In this document: positions 54,363 through 62,232 of the stretch, in pieces | Layout: each line of letters begins with the position of its first letter | Numbering within the stretch: position 1 is the first letter of the stretch | DNA from: Polymorphum gilvum SL003B-26A1 | Lineage (GTDB): Bacteria > Pseudomonadota > Alphaproteobacteria > Rhizobiales > Stappiaceae | Direction of reading: 5' to 3' | Length of the DNA stretch: 64,000 nucleotides | Assembly (NCBI RefSeq): GCF_000192745.1 | Contig: NC_015259.1 | Span: 1,007,001-1,071,000, forward strand | Made by a program: the position numbers and the translations under genes | The notes under the pieces: model-generated | What the model was told of the DNA's origin: nothing | The model's input: the letters and a program-made list of their open reading frames with translations, nothing else | The model's database searches: none

Positions 54363-55235
54363 TCAGGCGCGGCGCGCCGTGTCGACGAGGCGCAGGATGA
54401 TCGGCGTCAGGATCAGCTGCATGGCCAGATCCAGCTTGCCGCCGGGGATGACGATCGAGTTCGCCCGGCTCATCCAGCTGCCCTGGATCATCGAGGTCAG
54501 GTAGGCGAAGTCGATGCCGCGCGGGCTCTTGAAGCGGATCACGACCAGGCTCTCGTCGGCGGTCGGGATCCAGCGGGCGATGAACGGGTTCGAGGTGTCG
54601 ACCACCGGCACGCGCTGGAAGTTGATGTCCGTCTCCGAGAACTGCGGGCAGATGCAGTGCACATAGGCGTGCATGCGGCGCAGGATGACGTCCGTCACGG
54701 CCTCGGTCGTATAGCCGCGGCTGGCCCGGTCGCGGTGGATCTTCTGGATCCATTCCAGGTTGATCACCGGCACCACGCCGATCTTCAGGTCGGCCTTGCC
54801 GGCGATGTCGATGTCCTCGGCGCGCACGGCGCCGTGCAGGCCCTCGTAGAACAGCAGGTCCGAGCCGGCCTCGAACTCCGCCCAGTCGGTGAAGTTGCCC
54901 GGCGGCACGCCGTAGCGTTCGGCCTCCTGGTCGTCGTGGACGTAGTGGCGCGTCTCGCCGCGCCCGGTCTCGCCGTAGCGCTGGAACACGCCCTCCAGCC
55001 GGTCGAGGACGTTGGCCTCGAAGCTGAAATGGCTGAACGTGTTGTCGCCCTCGGCCGAGCGCCGCTCCAGCTCCCGCTTCATTTCCGCGCGGTTGTAGCG
55101 GTGGAAGGCGTCGCCCTCGATCGACACCGAGCGGATGCCCTCGCGCCGGAAGATCTGGTCGAAGGTGTGCTTGACCGTCGAGGTGCCGGCCCCGGACGAG
55201 CCGGTCACGGAGATGATGGGGTGCTTGATGGACAT
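54363..55235 (-). CDS. cbbP: Phosphoribulokinase
   Basis: The 290-residue bacterial-type kinase phosphorylates ribulose-5-phosphate to the RuBisCO substrate. The P-loop is [20 protein letters not shown]. Further family segments are [40 protein letters not shown] and [19 protein letters not shown]. It lies 12 bp after the bisphosphatase gene. Confidence 0.96.
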   Translation of the reverse strand: MSIKHPIISVTGSSGAGTSTVKHTFDQIFRREGIRSVSIEGDAFHRYNRAEMKRELERRSAEGDNTFSHFSFEANVLDRLEGVFQRYGETGRGETRHYVHDDQEAERYGVPPGNFTDWAEFEAGSDLLFYEGLHGAVRAEDIDIAGKADLKIGVVPVINLEWIQKIHRDRASRGYTTEAVTDVILRRMHAYVHCICPQFSETDINFQRVPVVDTSNPFIARWIPTADESLVVIRFKSPRGIDFAYLTSMIQGSWMSRANSIVIPGGKLDLAMQLILTPIILRLVDTARRA

Positions 55236-55247
55236 GGCTCTTATTCC

Positions 55248-56312
55248 TCAGGCGCGGAACAGGCCGCGCTGGTCGAACAGCGGCGACTGCGACCGCTCGA
55301 AGGCGGGATCGGTGTGGTAGCTGACCAGCCGGGCGACCTTCTCGCTGGAGCCGAAGATCAGCGGCGTGCGCTCGTGCAGGGTGGTCGGGACCTTGTCGAG
55401 GATCGGCTGCAGGCCGTCGCTCGCCGCGCCGCCGGCCTGTTCGGCTAGGAAGGCGATCGGCGCGGCCTCGTAGAGCAGGCGAAGACGGCCGGACTCGTAG
55501 CCGGGGCGGCGGTCGCCGGGATAGAGGAATACGCCGCCGCGCGAGAAGATGCGGTGCGTCTCGGCGACCAGCGAGGCGACCCAGCGCATGTTGAAGTCGC
55601 GCCCGCGCGGACCGTCGGCGCCGGCGATGCAGTCGTCGATGAACAGGCGCACCGGTGCGGTCCAGTGCCGGTAGTTGGAGGCGTTGATGGCGTATTCGCG
55701 CGTCGTGGCCGGGATGGCGAGGCCCGAGCGGGCCTGCTTGAAGCTCCGGTCGGCGGGATCGAGCACGAACAGCTCGACGCCGTCGCCGAGCGAGACCACC
55801 AGCGCCGTGTGCGGGCCGTAGATGACGTAGCCGGCGGCGATCTGCCGGCGGCCGGGAGCGAAGAAGGAGGCGCTGGCGCCCTCGGGCGCGGCCGGCAGGA
55901 TCGAGAAGATCGTGCCGATGGAGACGTTGGCGTCGATGTTCGAGGAGCCGTCGAGCGGATCGACGGCGACCGCGAGGTCGCCGGCCGGGTCGAGGGTCAG
56001 GATGGCGTCCTCCTCCTCGGAGGCATAGTAGGCGGTGGAGGTTTTGGTCAGCGCCGCCAGCACGGCGTCGTTCGCCTGCACGTCGAGCTGCTTCTGCTCG
56101 TCGCCGTCGGCATTGGCGCCGCCGGTCGCCTGGCCGAGGGCGCCGGCAAGCGGCCCGAGTGCGACGAGGCCGGAGATTGCCGCCGCCGCCTCGGCCAGCG
56201 CCAGCACGGCCCGCGCCGCGGAGGCATGAGCGTCCGTCCGCTCGAGATAGGGCTTGAGGCAAAGCTCCAGCGTTCGGCCCATCGCTATGGGCCGGCAGGT
56301 CGGCTCGGACAT
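55248..56312 (-). CDS. cbbF: Fructose-1,6-/sedoheptulose-1,7-bisphosphatase
   Basis: The 354-residue class I FBPase has metal-site motifs [17 protein letters not shown] and [20 protein letters not shown], and the substrate region [20 protein letters not shown]. It is the first gene of the cbb operon, read leftwards from the cbbR intergenic region. ATG 56312 was chosen because the product then starts [19 protein letters not shown]; an upstream in-frame start would run into the promoter region. Confidence 0.94.
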   Translation of the reverse strand: MSEPTCRPIAMGRTLELCLKPYLERTDAHASAARAVLALAEAAAAISGLVALGPLAGALGQATGGANADGDEQKQLDVQANDAVLAALTKTSTAYYASEEEDAILTLDPAGDLAVAVDPLDGSSNIDANVSIGTIFSILPAAPEGASASFFAPGRRQIAAGYVIYGPHTALVVSLGDGVELFVLDPADRSFKQARSGLAIPATTREYAINASNYRHWTAPVRLFIDDCIAGADGPRGRDFNMRWVASLVAETHRIFSRGGVFLYPGDRRPGYESGRLRLLYEAAPIAFLAEQAGGAASDGLQPILDKVPTTLHERTPLIFGSSEKVARLVSYHTDPAFERSQSPLFDQRGLFRA

Positions 56313-56418
56313 CTTGGTGTTCCTCCCCGCGGTCGTGCGCCGCGTCAGGGCTCGACCATGTCGGACTGCGACCAAAAAGAAAATTTAAAAATTTGGAATG
56401 TTGTGTTAGAAAAATTTA
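56313..56418. promoter_or_regulatory. Divergent cbbF-cbbR control region with probable CbbR sites
   Basis: This 106-bp spacer is strikingly AT-rich at its right end. AAAATTTAA occurs at 56380-56388 and again at 56411-56419, overlapping the cbbR start. A symmetric AAATTTAAAAATTT run lies at 56381-56394. CbbR, a LysR-type regulator, binds T-N11-A type sites in this position in other CBB operons, activating cbb and repressing itself. No strong ribosome-binding site precedes cbbR. Confidence 0.6.
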
Positions 56419-57339
56419 ATGTCGGATCTGCGAAGCCTCACCCTCAAGCAGTTGCGCGCCCTGACTACGACCGTCGGGCAGGGCACCGTCACCGGTGCGG
56501 CCAAGGTGCTGCACCTGACCCCGCCGGCGGTGACGACCCAGCTGAAGACGCTCGAGTCGATCGTCGGTGCGCCGCTGTTCGAGCGCGGCGCCGAGGGCTT
56601 CCTGCCGACCGAGATCGGCGCCGAGCTGCTGCGCGCGGCCGAGGCGATCGACACGCGCCTGGCGCTGGCGCAGGAACGGCTGCAGGCGCTCAAGACCGGC
56701 GCCGCCGGCACCGTCGTCGTCGGTGTCGTCAGCACGGGCAAGTATTTCGCCCCGGCGATCATCGCCGCGTTCCAGAGACGGCACCCGGACATCCGGGTCA
56801 AGCTTGCGATCGGCAACCGCGAGGCCGTCATCGCGGCGCTGGAGCGCGACGAATACGATCTCGCCGTCATGGGCCGCCCGCCGCCCGGCGTCGCGGTGCA
56901 TCAGACGGTGCTCGGCGACCATCCGCATGTTCTGATCGCCCCACCCGATCATCGCCTTGCCGCCGATCCCGACATTCTCGCCGAGGACCTGCTGAAGGAG
57001 CGCTTCCTCGCCCGCGAGCCGGGCTCCGGGACGCGCCTCCTGATGGAGCGTTTCCTCGACCGCATCGGCCACGGCCGCGCCTTCGAGGTCGTCGAGATGG
57101 GCACCAACGAGACGATCAAGCAGGCGGTGATGGCCGGTCTCGGGCTTGCCGTCATCTCCGCCCACACCTGCTACTCGGAACTGCGCGAGGGCAAGCTGGT
57201 GGCGCTGCGCCATGTCGGCCTGCCGCTGCTGCGGCAATGGTTCCTGATCCGCCGTGCAGACCGTCAGCCCAACCGGGCGGCCGAGGTGTTCGAGGCCTTC
57301 CTGGTCGAGCGGCGCACCGACTTCATCCCCCGCCTGTAG
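56419..57339 (+). CDS. cbbR: LysR-type regulator of the CBB operon
   Basis: The 306-residue protein has the LysR HTH (LTLKQLRALTTTVGQGTVTG, LTPPAVTTQLKTLESIVGAP) and a periplasmic-binding-type effector domain (VVVGVVSTGKYFAPAIIAAF onward), closely resembling CbbR. Effectors in the family include RuBP, NADPH and phosphoenolpyruvate. It is divergent from cbbF, the classical arrangement. Confidence 0.94.
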   Translation: MSDLRSLTLKQLRALTTTVGQGTVTGAAKVLHLTPPAVTTQLKTLESIVGAPLFERGAEGFLPTEIGAELLRAAEAIDTRLALAQERLQALKTGAAGTVVVGVVSTGKYFAPAIIAAFQRRHPDIRVKLAIGNREAVIAALERDEYDLAVMGRPPPGVAVHQTVLGDHPHVLIAPPDHRLAADPDILAEDLLKERFLAREPGSGTRLLMERFLDRIGHGRAFEVVEMGTNETIKQAVMAGLGLAVISAHTCYSELREGKLVALRHVGLPLLRQWFLIRRADRQPNRAAEVFEAFLVERRTDFIPRL

Positions 57340-57632
57340 CGGATCGTCGGCAAGGGCCGTCGCCCCGGGCGCGTGCAAGGCACGGCCTGCCACTCCTCCC
57401 GGGAGGTCATTCCGGGCGAGCGCAGCGAGACCCGGGATCCACTCGTTGCCAGGGCGGTCGGTTCAACCCACCAGCACCGCGCCCACTCCGCCGCTGCGGT
57501 ACCGCGCCCCTTCCGTCCCTTCGGCAAGCGGCTCGGCGAGTAGGCCCCGGCTCTCCGCTGCGTTGCGGCCGGGGCGAGGTCCGAAGCGCGGGCTACGCGC
57601 GGGGGACGGGGAGGACGGGGGCAACCGCGAGC
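57340..57632. repeat. Intergenic region with a palindromic REP-like element
   Basis: 293 bp with no gene between the convergent ends of cbbR and the thioredoxin-fusion gene. At 57406-57443 it carries GTCATTCCGGGCGAGCGCAG followed by CGAGACCCGGGATCCACT. This form is widespread as a short palindromic intergenic repeat in rhizobial genomes. The rest is GC-rich with weak hairpins and no obvious terminator. Confidence 0.45.
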
Positions 57633-58916
57633 TCAGGCGAAGGCCAGCAGGTCCGGCCGCAGCACCAGCACCGCGCCGAGGCCGAGCAGCACGACGCCGC
57701 CGATCAGATGGCTGAAGCGGGCATATTGCCCGGTCAGCCCGCTGACCCGCAGCGCCACCATCGCGGTGACGAAGATCGCCGCGTCGTCGAGCAGGAAAAC
57801 GACGACGTAGAGCAGCAGGTAGGCGTGGTGGAGGACCGCCGGCAGGTCGTTGAGGGCGAGCACCTGGGTGTAGACCGCCGGGATGCCGGCGGAACACAGG
57901 AGCTCGATCAGGTTGACGGCGACCGCCAGCGTCATGATGCCGACGACCGAGACGACGAGGTTCTTTCCGTTGACCGCCGCGCGCATGGACGCCATCACGC
58001 GCGAGCGCTGTTCCGGGCTGGTGACCCGGCAGGCGGCATCGGGCTGCGTCCAGTATTCGCGCAGGAACAGGACGCCGGCGCCGATCGCCAGCACGCCGAT
58101 CGCTGCGCGCAGCCAGGCGACCGCGCCGAGGAACAGGATCAGGTTCAGCCAGGCGGCCATGACGGCGAAATACATCGCGGCGGTAGCGAACAAGAAGGCG
58201 CCGCCGAGGATCCACATGCGGCGCCGGTCGTCCAGCCCGAGCAGCAGGCCGATCAGGAACACCAGCACCCACATGGCGCAGGGATTGAAGCCGTCGACGG
58301 CGGCCATGACCACGGTCAGCGCGGCCAGCGACAGGCTGGCGGTGTCGAGGTCGCCGACGAGCGGCAGGCGCACGGTCGGTGGCAGCGCGGGCGCTGTGCC
58401 CTCTCGTTGACCTGTCCCGGCTCCCGGATCGGGGCCGCCGCCGGCCGGTCGGCTGCCGTGCCCGGCGGCGACCGTCTGCGTGTCGTCGCGGTCGAGCGCG
58501 CCGAAGGCGAAGCCTGCGACCACGTCCGGACAGCCGTCGCGCAGGCACTGGCGGATCGCCCGCTCGTAGGCCGCACGGCTGCGGCCGCCCGACAGGTGGC
58601 CGAGGAACGACATGTCGCCGATGACCACCAGCGGCACGGCGGCCTGGTCGTGGCCGAAATGGGCGAGGCTGCGCTCGAACCAGCGGGCCGGATGCGGGCT
58701 CGCGCCGTCGATGTAGAGCGTCACCAGCGAGATCCGCCGGTCCTCGGCGGCCAGCGCCGACAGGTCGCTCGCCGCCGAGCGGCAATAGGGGCAGCCCTGC
58801 TGCGCGAACAGGTAGACCCTGAGGCTGCGGCTGCCCTCCGCGCCGGCCGGCGCCGGTGCGAGCGCCCAGCCGCTCAGCAGGGCGACGAGGACGAGGAGCT
58901 TTGCGACGGCGTGCAT
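57633..58916 (-). CDS. Exported thioredoxin-fold domain fused to a CcdA/DsbD-like membrane domain
   Basis: The 427-residue protein has a signal segment (LLVLVALLSGWALAPAPAGA). A thioredoxin/glutaredoxin-fold domain carries the redox motif QQGCPYCRSAASDL (CPYC). A Gly/Pro-rich linker (about 150-180) leads to a six- or seven-helix membrane domain (VVMAAVDGFNPCAMWVLVFL through RLAVNLIELLCSAGIP-like sequence), with cysteines placed as in DsbD/CcdA electron carriers. It likely passes reducing power across the membrane. The partner is unknown; nearby metal-handling genes suggest thiol maintenance for them. It ends 294 bp from cbbR. Confidence 0.75.
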   Translation of the reverse strand: MHAVAKLLVLVALLSGWALAPAPAGAEGSRSLRVYLFAQQGCPYCRSAASDLSALAAEDRRISLVTLYIDGASPHPARWFERSLAHFGHDQAAVPLVVIGDMSFLGHLSGGRSRAAYERAIRQCLRDGCPDVVAGFAFGALDRDDTQTVAAGHGSRPAGGGPDPGAGTGQREGTAPALPPTVRLPLVGDLDTASLSLAALTVVMAAVDGFNPCAMWVLVFLIGLLLGLDDRRRMWILGGAFLFATAAMYFAVMAAWLNLILFLGAVAWLRAAIGVLAIGAGVLFLREYWTQPDAACRVTSPEQRSRVMASMRAAVNGKNLVVSVVGIMTLAVAVNLIELLCSAGIPAVYTQVLALNDLPAVLHHAYLLLYVVVFLLDDAAIFVTAMVALRVSGLTGQYARFSHLIGGVVLLGLGAVLVLRPDLLAFA

Positions 58917-59008
58917 GCGCGGGTCCGGGCTTGGAAGACGGTCTCGTTCAGATAGGCGATCCTCCCGGCTTCGGCCTTGATTCAGGGCAAGAGCCGGTCG
59001 GTGCCGTC

Positions 59009-59782
59009 TTAGGCGAAGGCGACGTCGAGGACCATCATCAGCACCAGCCCGACGGTGATGCCGAGCGTCGCTTCCTTCTCGTAGCCGTGGCGGTGCGTCT
59101 CGGGAATGATCTCGTGGCTGATGACGTAGAGCATTGCACCGGCGGCGAAGGTCAGCGCCCAGGGCAGCACCAGGGTCGACAGGCTGACCGCGGCGGCGCC
59201 GACGAGGCCGGTCACCGGCTCGACGAGGCCGGTCAGGGTGGCGACACGCACCGCCTTGCCCCTCGGATAGCCGGTGGCGAGCAGGGTGAGCGCGACGGCC
59301 AGGCCCTCCGGGGCGTTCTGCAGGCCGATGCCGATGGCCAGCGGCAGCCCGGCCGTGAAGCCGTTGGCGCCGAAGCCGACGCCGACCGCCAGGCCTTCTG
59401 GAAGGTTGTGCAGCGTGATCGCGAACACGAACAGCCAGATGCGCGCCAGTTCGCGCGCCTCCGGGCCCTGTCGGCCCTGGACGAAGTGCTCGTGCGGCAC
59501 GACCTCGTTCAGCACCGCCATGCAGCCGGCCCCGGCGAGGATGCCGACGGCCGCGATGCCGGCGGCGAGCAGGCGCGAGCCGTACAGGTCCGTGGCAGAG
59601 TCGATGCCGGGCAGGATCAGCGACAGGAACGACGCCGACAGCATGACGCCGGCGGCGAAGCCGAGCAGCACGTCGTTGGTGCGCTTGGAGACCGAGCGCC
59701 CGAATAGCACGGGCAGCGCGCCGAGGCCGGTCATCAGGCCGGCCGCTAGGCTGCCGAGGAAACCGATCAGGACCGGGGACAT
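59009..59782 (-). CDS. ZIP-family divalent metal transporter
   Basis: This 257-residue, eight-helix protein carries the ZIP signature helices IWLFVFAITLHNLPEGLAVG and IGIGLQNAPEGLAVALTLLA, with His/Asn/Glu metal ligands. The HRHGYE segment near the C-terminus also fits. It resembles ZupT/GufA-type uptake proteins for Zn, Mn or Fe. It stands alone; no operator was recognised in the adjacent spacers. Confidence 0.88.
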   Translation of the reverse strand: MSPVLIGFLGSLAAGLMTGLGALPVLFGRSVSKRTNDVLLGFAAGVMLSASFLSLILPGIDSATDLYGSRLLAAGIAAVGILAGAGCMAVLNEVVPHEHFVQGRQGPEARELARIWLFVFAITLHNLPEGLAVGVGFGANGFTAGLPLAIGIGLQNAPEGLAVALTLLATGYPRGKAVRVATLTGLVEPVTGLVGAAAVSLSTLVLPWALTFAAGAMLYVISHEIIPETHRHGYEKEATLGITVGLVLMMVLDVAFA

Positions 59783-60043
59783 GGGGGCCGCGCGTCTTGT
59801 CTGGTGCCGCAGGTCGTCATTGCCGCCACCCTACCACCTTCCGGCGGTGCGGGGATAAGTGCGCCTGCGGCGTCGGTGCGCCGCGGCCGCTTCTGCACAG
59901 GATTCGCCTGCGATCCCGCGCCTTTGCGGCAATCCCGGGCTACGCGTTTGCCCAATCATTGTCGTGTCACAAAAAACGCTGATAGACTTGCCGTCCATGT
60001 ATCGGGCGCCCGTCGGGCGCGACAGGATCGAAGGAAAGCACTC

Positions 60044-60325
60044 TTGCTCGATCGCAAGTTTCTTCTCGGTGCGGCGGTTGCTGCCGGCGCCCTGCTCTTG
60101 GTTCCCGGCGTCGCGAGGACCGTGATCCGGGTCGTGCGGCCGGCCGTCAAGGGCGCGGCCAAGGCCGGTGCCGCCGCCTATGCCGCCGCCCGGAACGCCG
60201 GCGCCGAGGTCTACGAGGATCTGGAGGATCTCGCCGCGGAGGTGAAGGAGGATCTTCACGCCGCCGCAGCCGAGGCGCAGGACGCGGCAACCGCCGAGGC
60301 GCCGGTCGAAGCCGGCAAGGCCTGA
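60044..60325 (+). CDS. Small DUF5132-like membrane-associated protein
   Basis: The 93-residue protein has one N-terminal hydrophobic segment (LLGAAVAAGALLLVPGVART), a basic Ala/Gly-rich helix (PAVKGAAKAGAAAYAAARNA) and a strongly acidic helix (YEDLEDLAAEVKEDLHAAAA). This matches the DUF5132 family, typically encoded beside HMA_2 proteins and P-type ATPases. The start is TTG 60044 with AAGGA 8 bases upstream. The spacer 59783-60043 has a possible promoter (TTGTCG at 59957 and TAGACT about 18 bp later). It is followed by the HMA_2 gene after 7 bp. Confidence 0.7.
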   Translation: MLDRKFLLGAAVAAGALLLVPGVARTVIRVVRPAVKGAAKAGAAAYAAARNAGAEVYEDLEDLAAEVKEDLHAAAAEAQDAATAEAPVEAGKA

Positions 60326-60332
60326 GGCGGCC

Positions 60333-60899
60333 ATGGCCGGAGCGGCCGACCCGACCGCCGCCCGGGGGCAGGCGTCAAGCGGACAGGAACCCAGGGTGCA
60401 GGAACCCAGGGTGCAGGCGTACTTGGTGCACCGGACCGCGACCCGCCTGCGCTTCCGCGTTCAGGTCCTGCACCGCAAGGCCGGCCTCGCCGAGGACCTC
60501 GCCGATCGCATCGCCGGGGTCGAGGGCGTCAGCCGCGTCCTCGTCCGGCCCGGCACCGGCAGCGTCATCGTCGAATGCGATGCCGCCGACGCCGTTTTCG
60601 AGCGGCTGACCGGATCCGGACCGTTGCGGCTGCGCCGGCCGCCGAAGCCCGTCCCGGTTGGCGTGCAGGCCCGCTTCGCCGTTGCCCTGGTCGACCGGGC
60701 GATCGCCCGATCCTCAGAAGGCCAGTGGGACCTGCGCTCGGCGGCCGTGGCGCTGCTGACCGCCGCCGCGCTGTACCAGCTGGTACGGGGAAACCTGTTC
60801 GGACCGGTGACCACCCTGTCGCTCAATGCGCTGTCGTTGCTCGGCTCTCTCGACGGCGGCGCGGGGGAGGGCGGCTCCAACGGCGACGGCGGCGCCTGA
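60333..60899 (+). CDS. HMA_2-domain protein with C-terminal hydrophobic segment
   Basis: In this 188-residue protein, residues about 30-95 form a ferredoxin-like HMA_2 domain (VHRTATRLRFRVQVL, IAGVEGVSRVLVRPGTGSVI) lacking the Cys-x-x-Cys of true copper HMA domains. A hydrophobic C-terminal region follows (LRSAAVALLTAAALYQLVRG, TTLSLNALSLL). Such proteins accompany P-type ATPases of uncertain substrate. The N-terminus contains a 15-bp tandem duplication (60384-60398 and 60399-60413) giving repeated QEPRV. Confidence 0.72.
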   Translation: MAGAADPTAARGQASSGQEPRVQEPRVQAYLVHRTATRLRFRVQVLHRKAGLAEDLADRIAGVEGVSRVLVRPGTGSVIVECDAADAVFERLTGSGPLRLRRPPKPVPVGVQARFAVALVDRAIARSSEGQWDLRSAAVALLTAAALYQLVRGNLFGPVTTLSLNALSLLGSLDGGAGEGGSNGDGGA

Positions 60900-60949
60900 G
60901 CGGAGAGGCGCCGGCGACGTGACGGAGACCTTTGGCGGACTGCGTGCAG

Positions 60950-61004
60950 GTGGCCGGACATCCTCAAGACACTCTTAGGACAGGTTCAGGACGGTTTCAG
61001 GACG
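60950..61004. repeat. Five direct repeats with exact 11-bp period
   Basis: Units end in GACA, GACA, GACA, GACG and GACG, with GAC at 60957, 60968, 60979, 60990 and 61001. The last two cores are TCAGGAC; the earlier ones are TTAGGAC, TCAAGAC and CCGGAC. The period of one helical turn is typical of side-by-side binding of OmpR/PhoB-type regulators, but the repeats lie between convergent gene ends. Confidence 0.6.
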
Positions 61005-61006
61005 CG

Positions 61007-61068
61007 GGCCAGAGGGGGGCTGCACCCTTCCCGCCGCTTTCCGGCGGTTTTTCTCCAGGGCTCTGGCC
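61007..61068 (+). terminator. Nested hairpin: intrinsic terminator inside an outer stem
   Basis: The inner hairpin (61031-61036 CCGCCG with 61042-61047 CGGCGG) is followed by T5 (61048-61052), a good terminator for the DUF5132/HMA_2 transcript. An outer 8-bp stem, GGCCAGAG (61007-61014) with CTCTGGCC (61061-61068), encloses it. Confidence 0.7.
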
Positions 61069-61077
61069 GGCGCCTGT

Positions 61078-62232
61078 CTATGAAGTCAAGTCTATGATAT
61101 CGCTTGTATTTTCCCAAGGAGGGTCGATCTCCGTACGGCCCATGTGGCCGTAGGTCGCCAGATCGGCATAGAAGCGCCCGCCGCGCTCGCCGGGCAGCTG
61201 CCAGAGCCGGTAGCGGGTCGCGATGGCTGCCGGCGTCAGGTCGAAGTGCCTGAAAACGCTCGCGGATATCTCGGCGTCGGGATATCTCCCGGTGCCGAAG
61301 CTGTCGATTTCCAGGCTGATCGGGCGGTCCTCGCCGGCGCAGTAGGACAGCTGCACCTCGCACTCATCGCTAAGTCCTTGGGAGACAATGCATTTCGCAA
61401 TGTGCCGTGCTGCATAGGCGGCGGTGCGGTCGATGCGCGAGGGATCCTTGCCGCTCATTCCGGCCGTGCTCTGGCGGGCATATCCTCCGTAGCCGTCGTT
61501 GGCCGACTTGCGGCCGGTCAGCCCGGAGTGGCCGGCGAGACCGTCGCCGCCGGCCGGGACCTGGCGGATAACGACCCGCGTCGCCGCGTCGGCTTCGGTG
61601 CCAAGACCTTGAAGCGCCGGAACAATCACGGTCTCGCGCAGATCCTCCTCGATGTCCCGGGCGGGGATTTGGGTGCGGCCGTCGACGGCGACGGTTAGGC
61701 CGATGTTGTGCAGGCGGGCCGGCCGGCGGTCGCGGAATTCCACCGCCACCTGGCTTTGTCCATCAGGGCTGAGATGGTCGCGCCCGTCCGCCCGCGCCGC
61801 CTCCAGCGCCCGCGTCAGCCGATGCGCCGCGACGATCGGCAACGGCATCAGTTCCGCCGTATGCCGGCAGGCATACCCGAATACGGTGGCCGAATGCTGC
61901 ACGTGGAGCGGATCGCCTGGGCCATGGCCTATGAAGCTCAAGTCCTTGGAAACGCTTGTCATTATCGTGCAGCTGTCAGCATTGAAGCCGGGTCCCGTAT
62001 AGCCCGCCTCAGCGATGGAGCGGCGGACGAGGGCGGCGAGGTCGGTCTTCGGATCGCCGGCGCAGCGCACCGCCAGGAAGGCGATCCCCGATGCCAGGGC
62101 GCATTCCGCATTCACCGGCGCCGGCGTCTCGGCGGCGAGGAAGGCGTCGACGACGGTGTCGGATATCAGGTCGCAGAGCTTGTCCGGGTGGCCGCGGGTG
62201 ACCGATTCCGAGGTGTGGATGAAATTGCGCAT
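61078..62232 (-). CDS. Divergent S-adenosylmethionine synthetase homologue
   Basis: The 384-residue MetK-family protein has the N-terminal HTSESVTRGHPDKLCDLISD motif, LTGRKSANDGYGGYARQS, SGKDPSRIDRTAAYAARHIA and the C-terminal YGHMGRTEIDPPWE. However, where MetK has the GAGDQG loop before its FGYA motif, this protein reads VQHSATVFGYA. The usual GGPxGDxG reads GDGLAGHSG, with His in place of Asp. It may therefore be an enzyme of altered specificity or a binding protein rather than the housekeeping SAM synthetase. Its ATG overlaps the ATPase stop (TGATG), so it is made with the P-type ATPase. A second, canonical metK elsewhere is expected. Confidence 0.85.
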   Translation of the reverse strand: MRNFIHTSESVTRGHPDKLCDLISDTVVDAFLAAETPAPVNAECALASGIAFLAVRCAGDPKTDLAALVRRSIAEAGYTGPGFNADSCTIMTSVSKDLSFIGHGPGDPLHVQHSATVFGYACRHTAELMPLPIVAAHRLTRALEAARADGRDHLSPDGQSQVAVEFRDRRPARLHNIGLTVAVDGRTQIPARDIEEDLRETVIVPALQGLGTEADAATRVVIRQVPAGGDGLAGHSGLTGRKSANDGYGGYARQSTAGMSGKDPSRIDRTAAYAARHIAKCIVSQGLSDECEVQLSYCAGEDRPISLEIDSFGTGRYPDAEISASVFRHFDLTPAAIATRYRLWQLPGERGGRFYADLATYGHMGRTEIDPPWENTSDIIDLTS

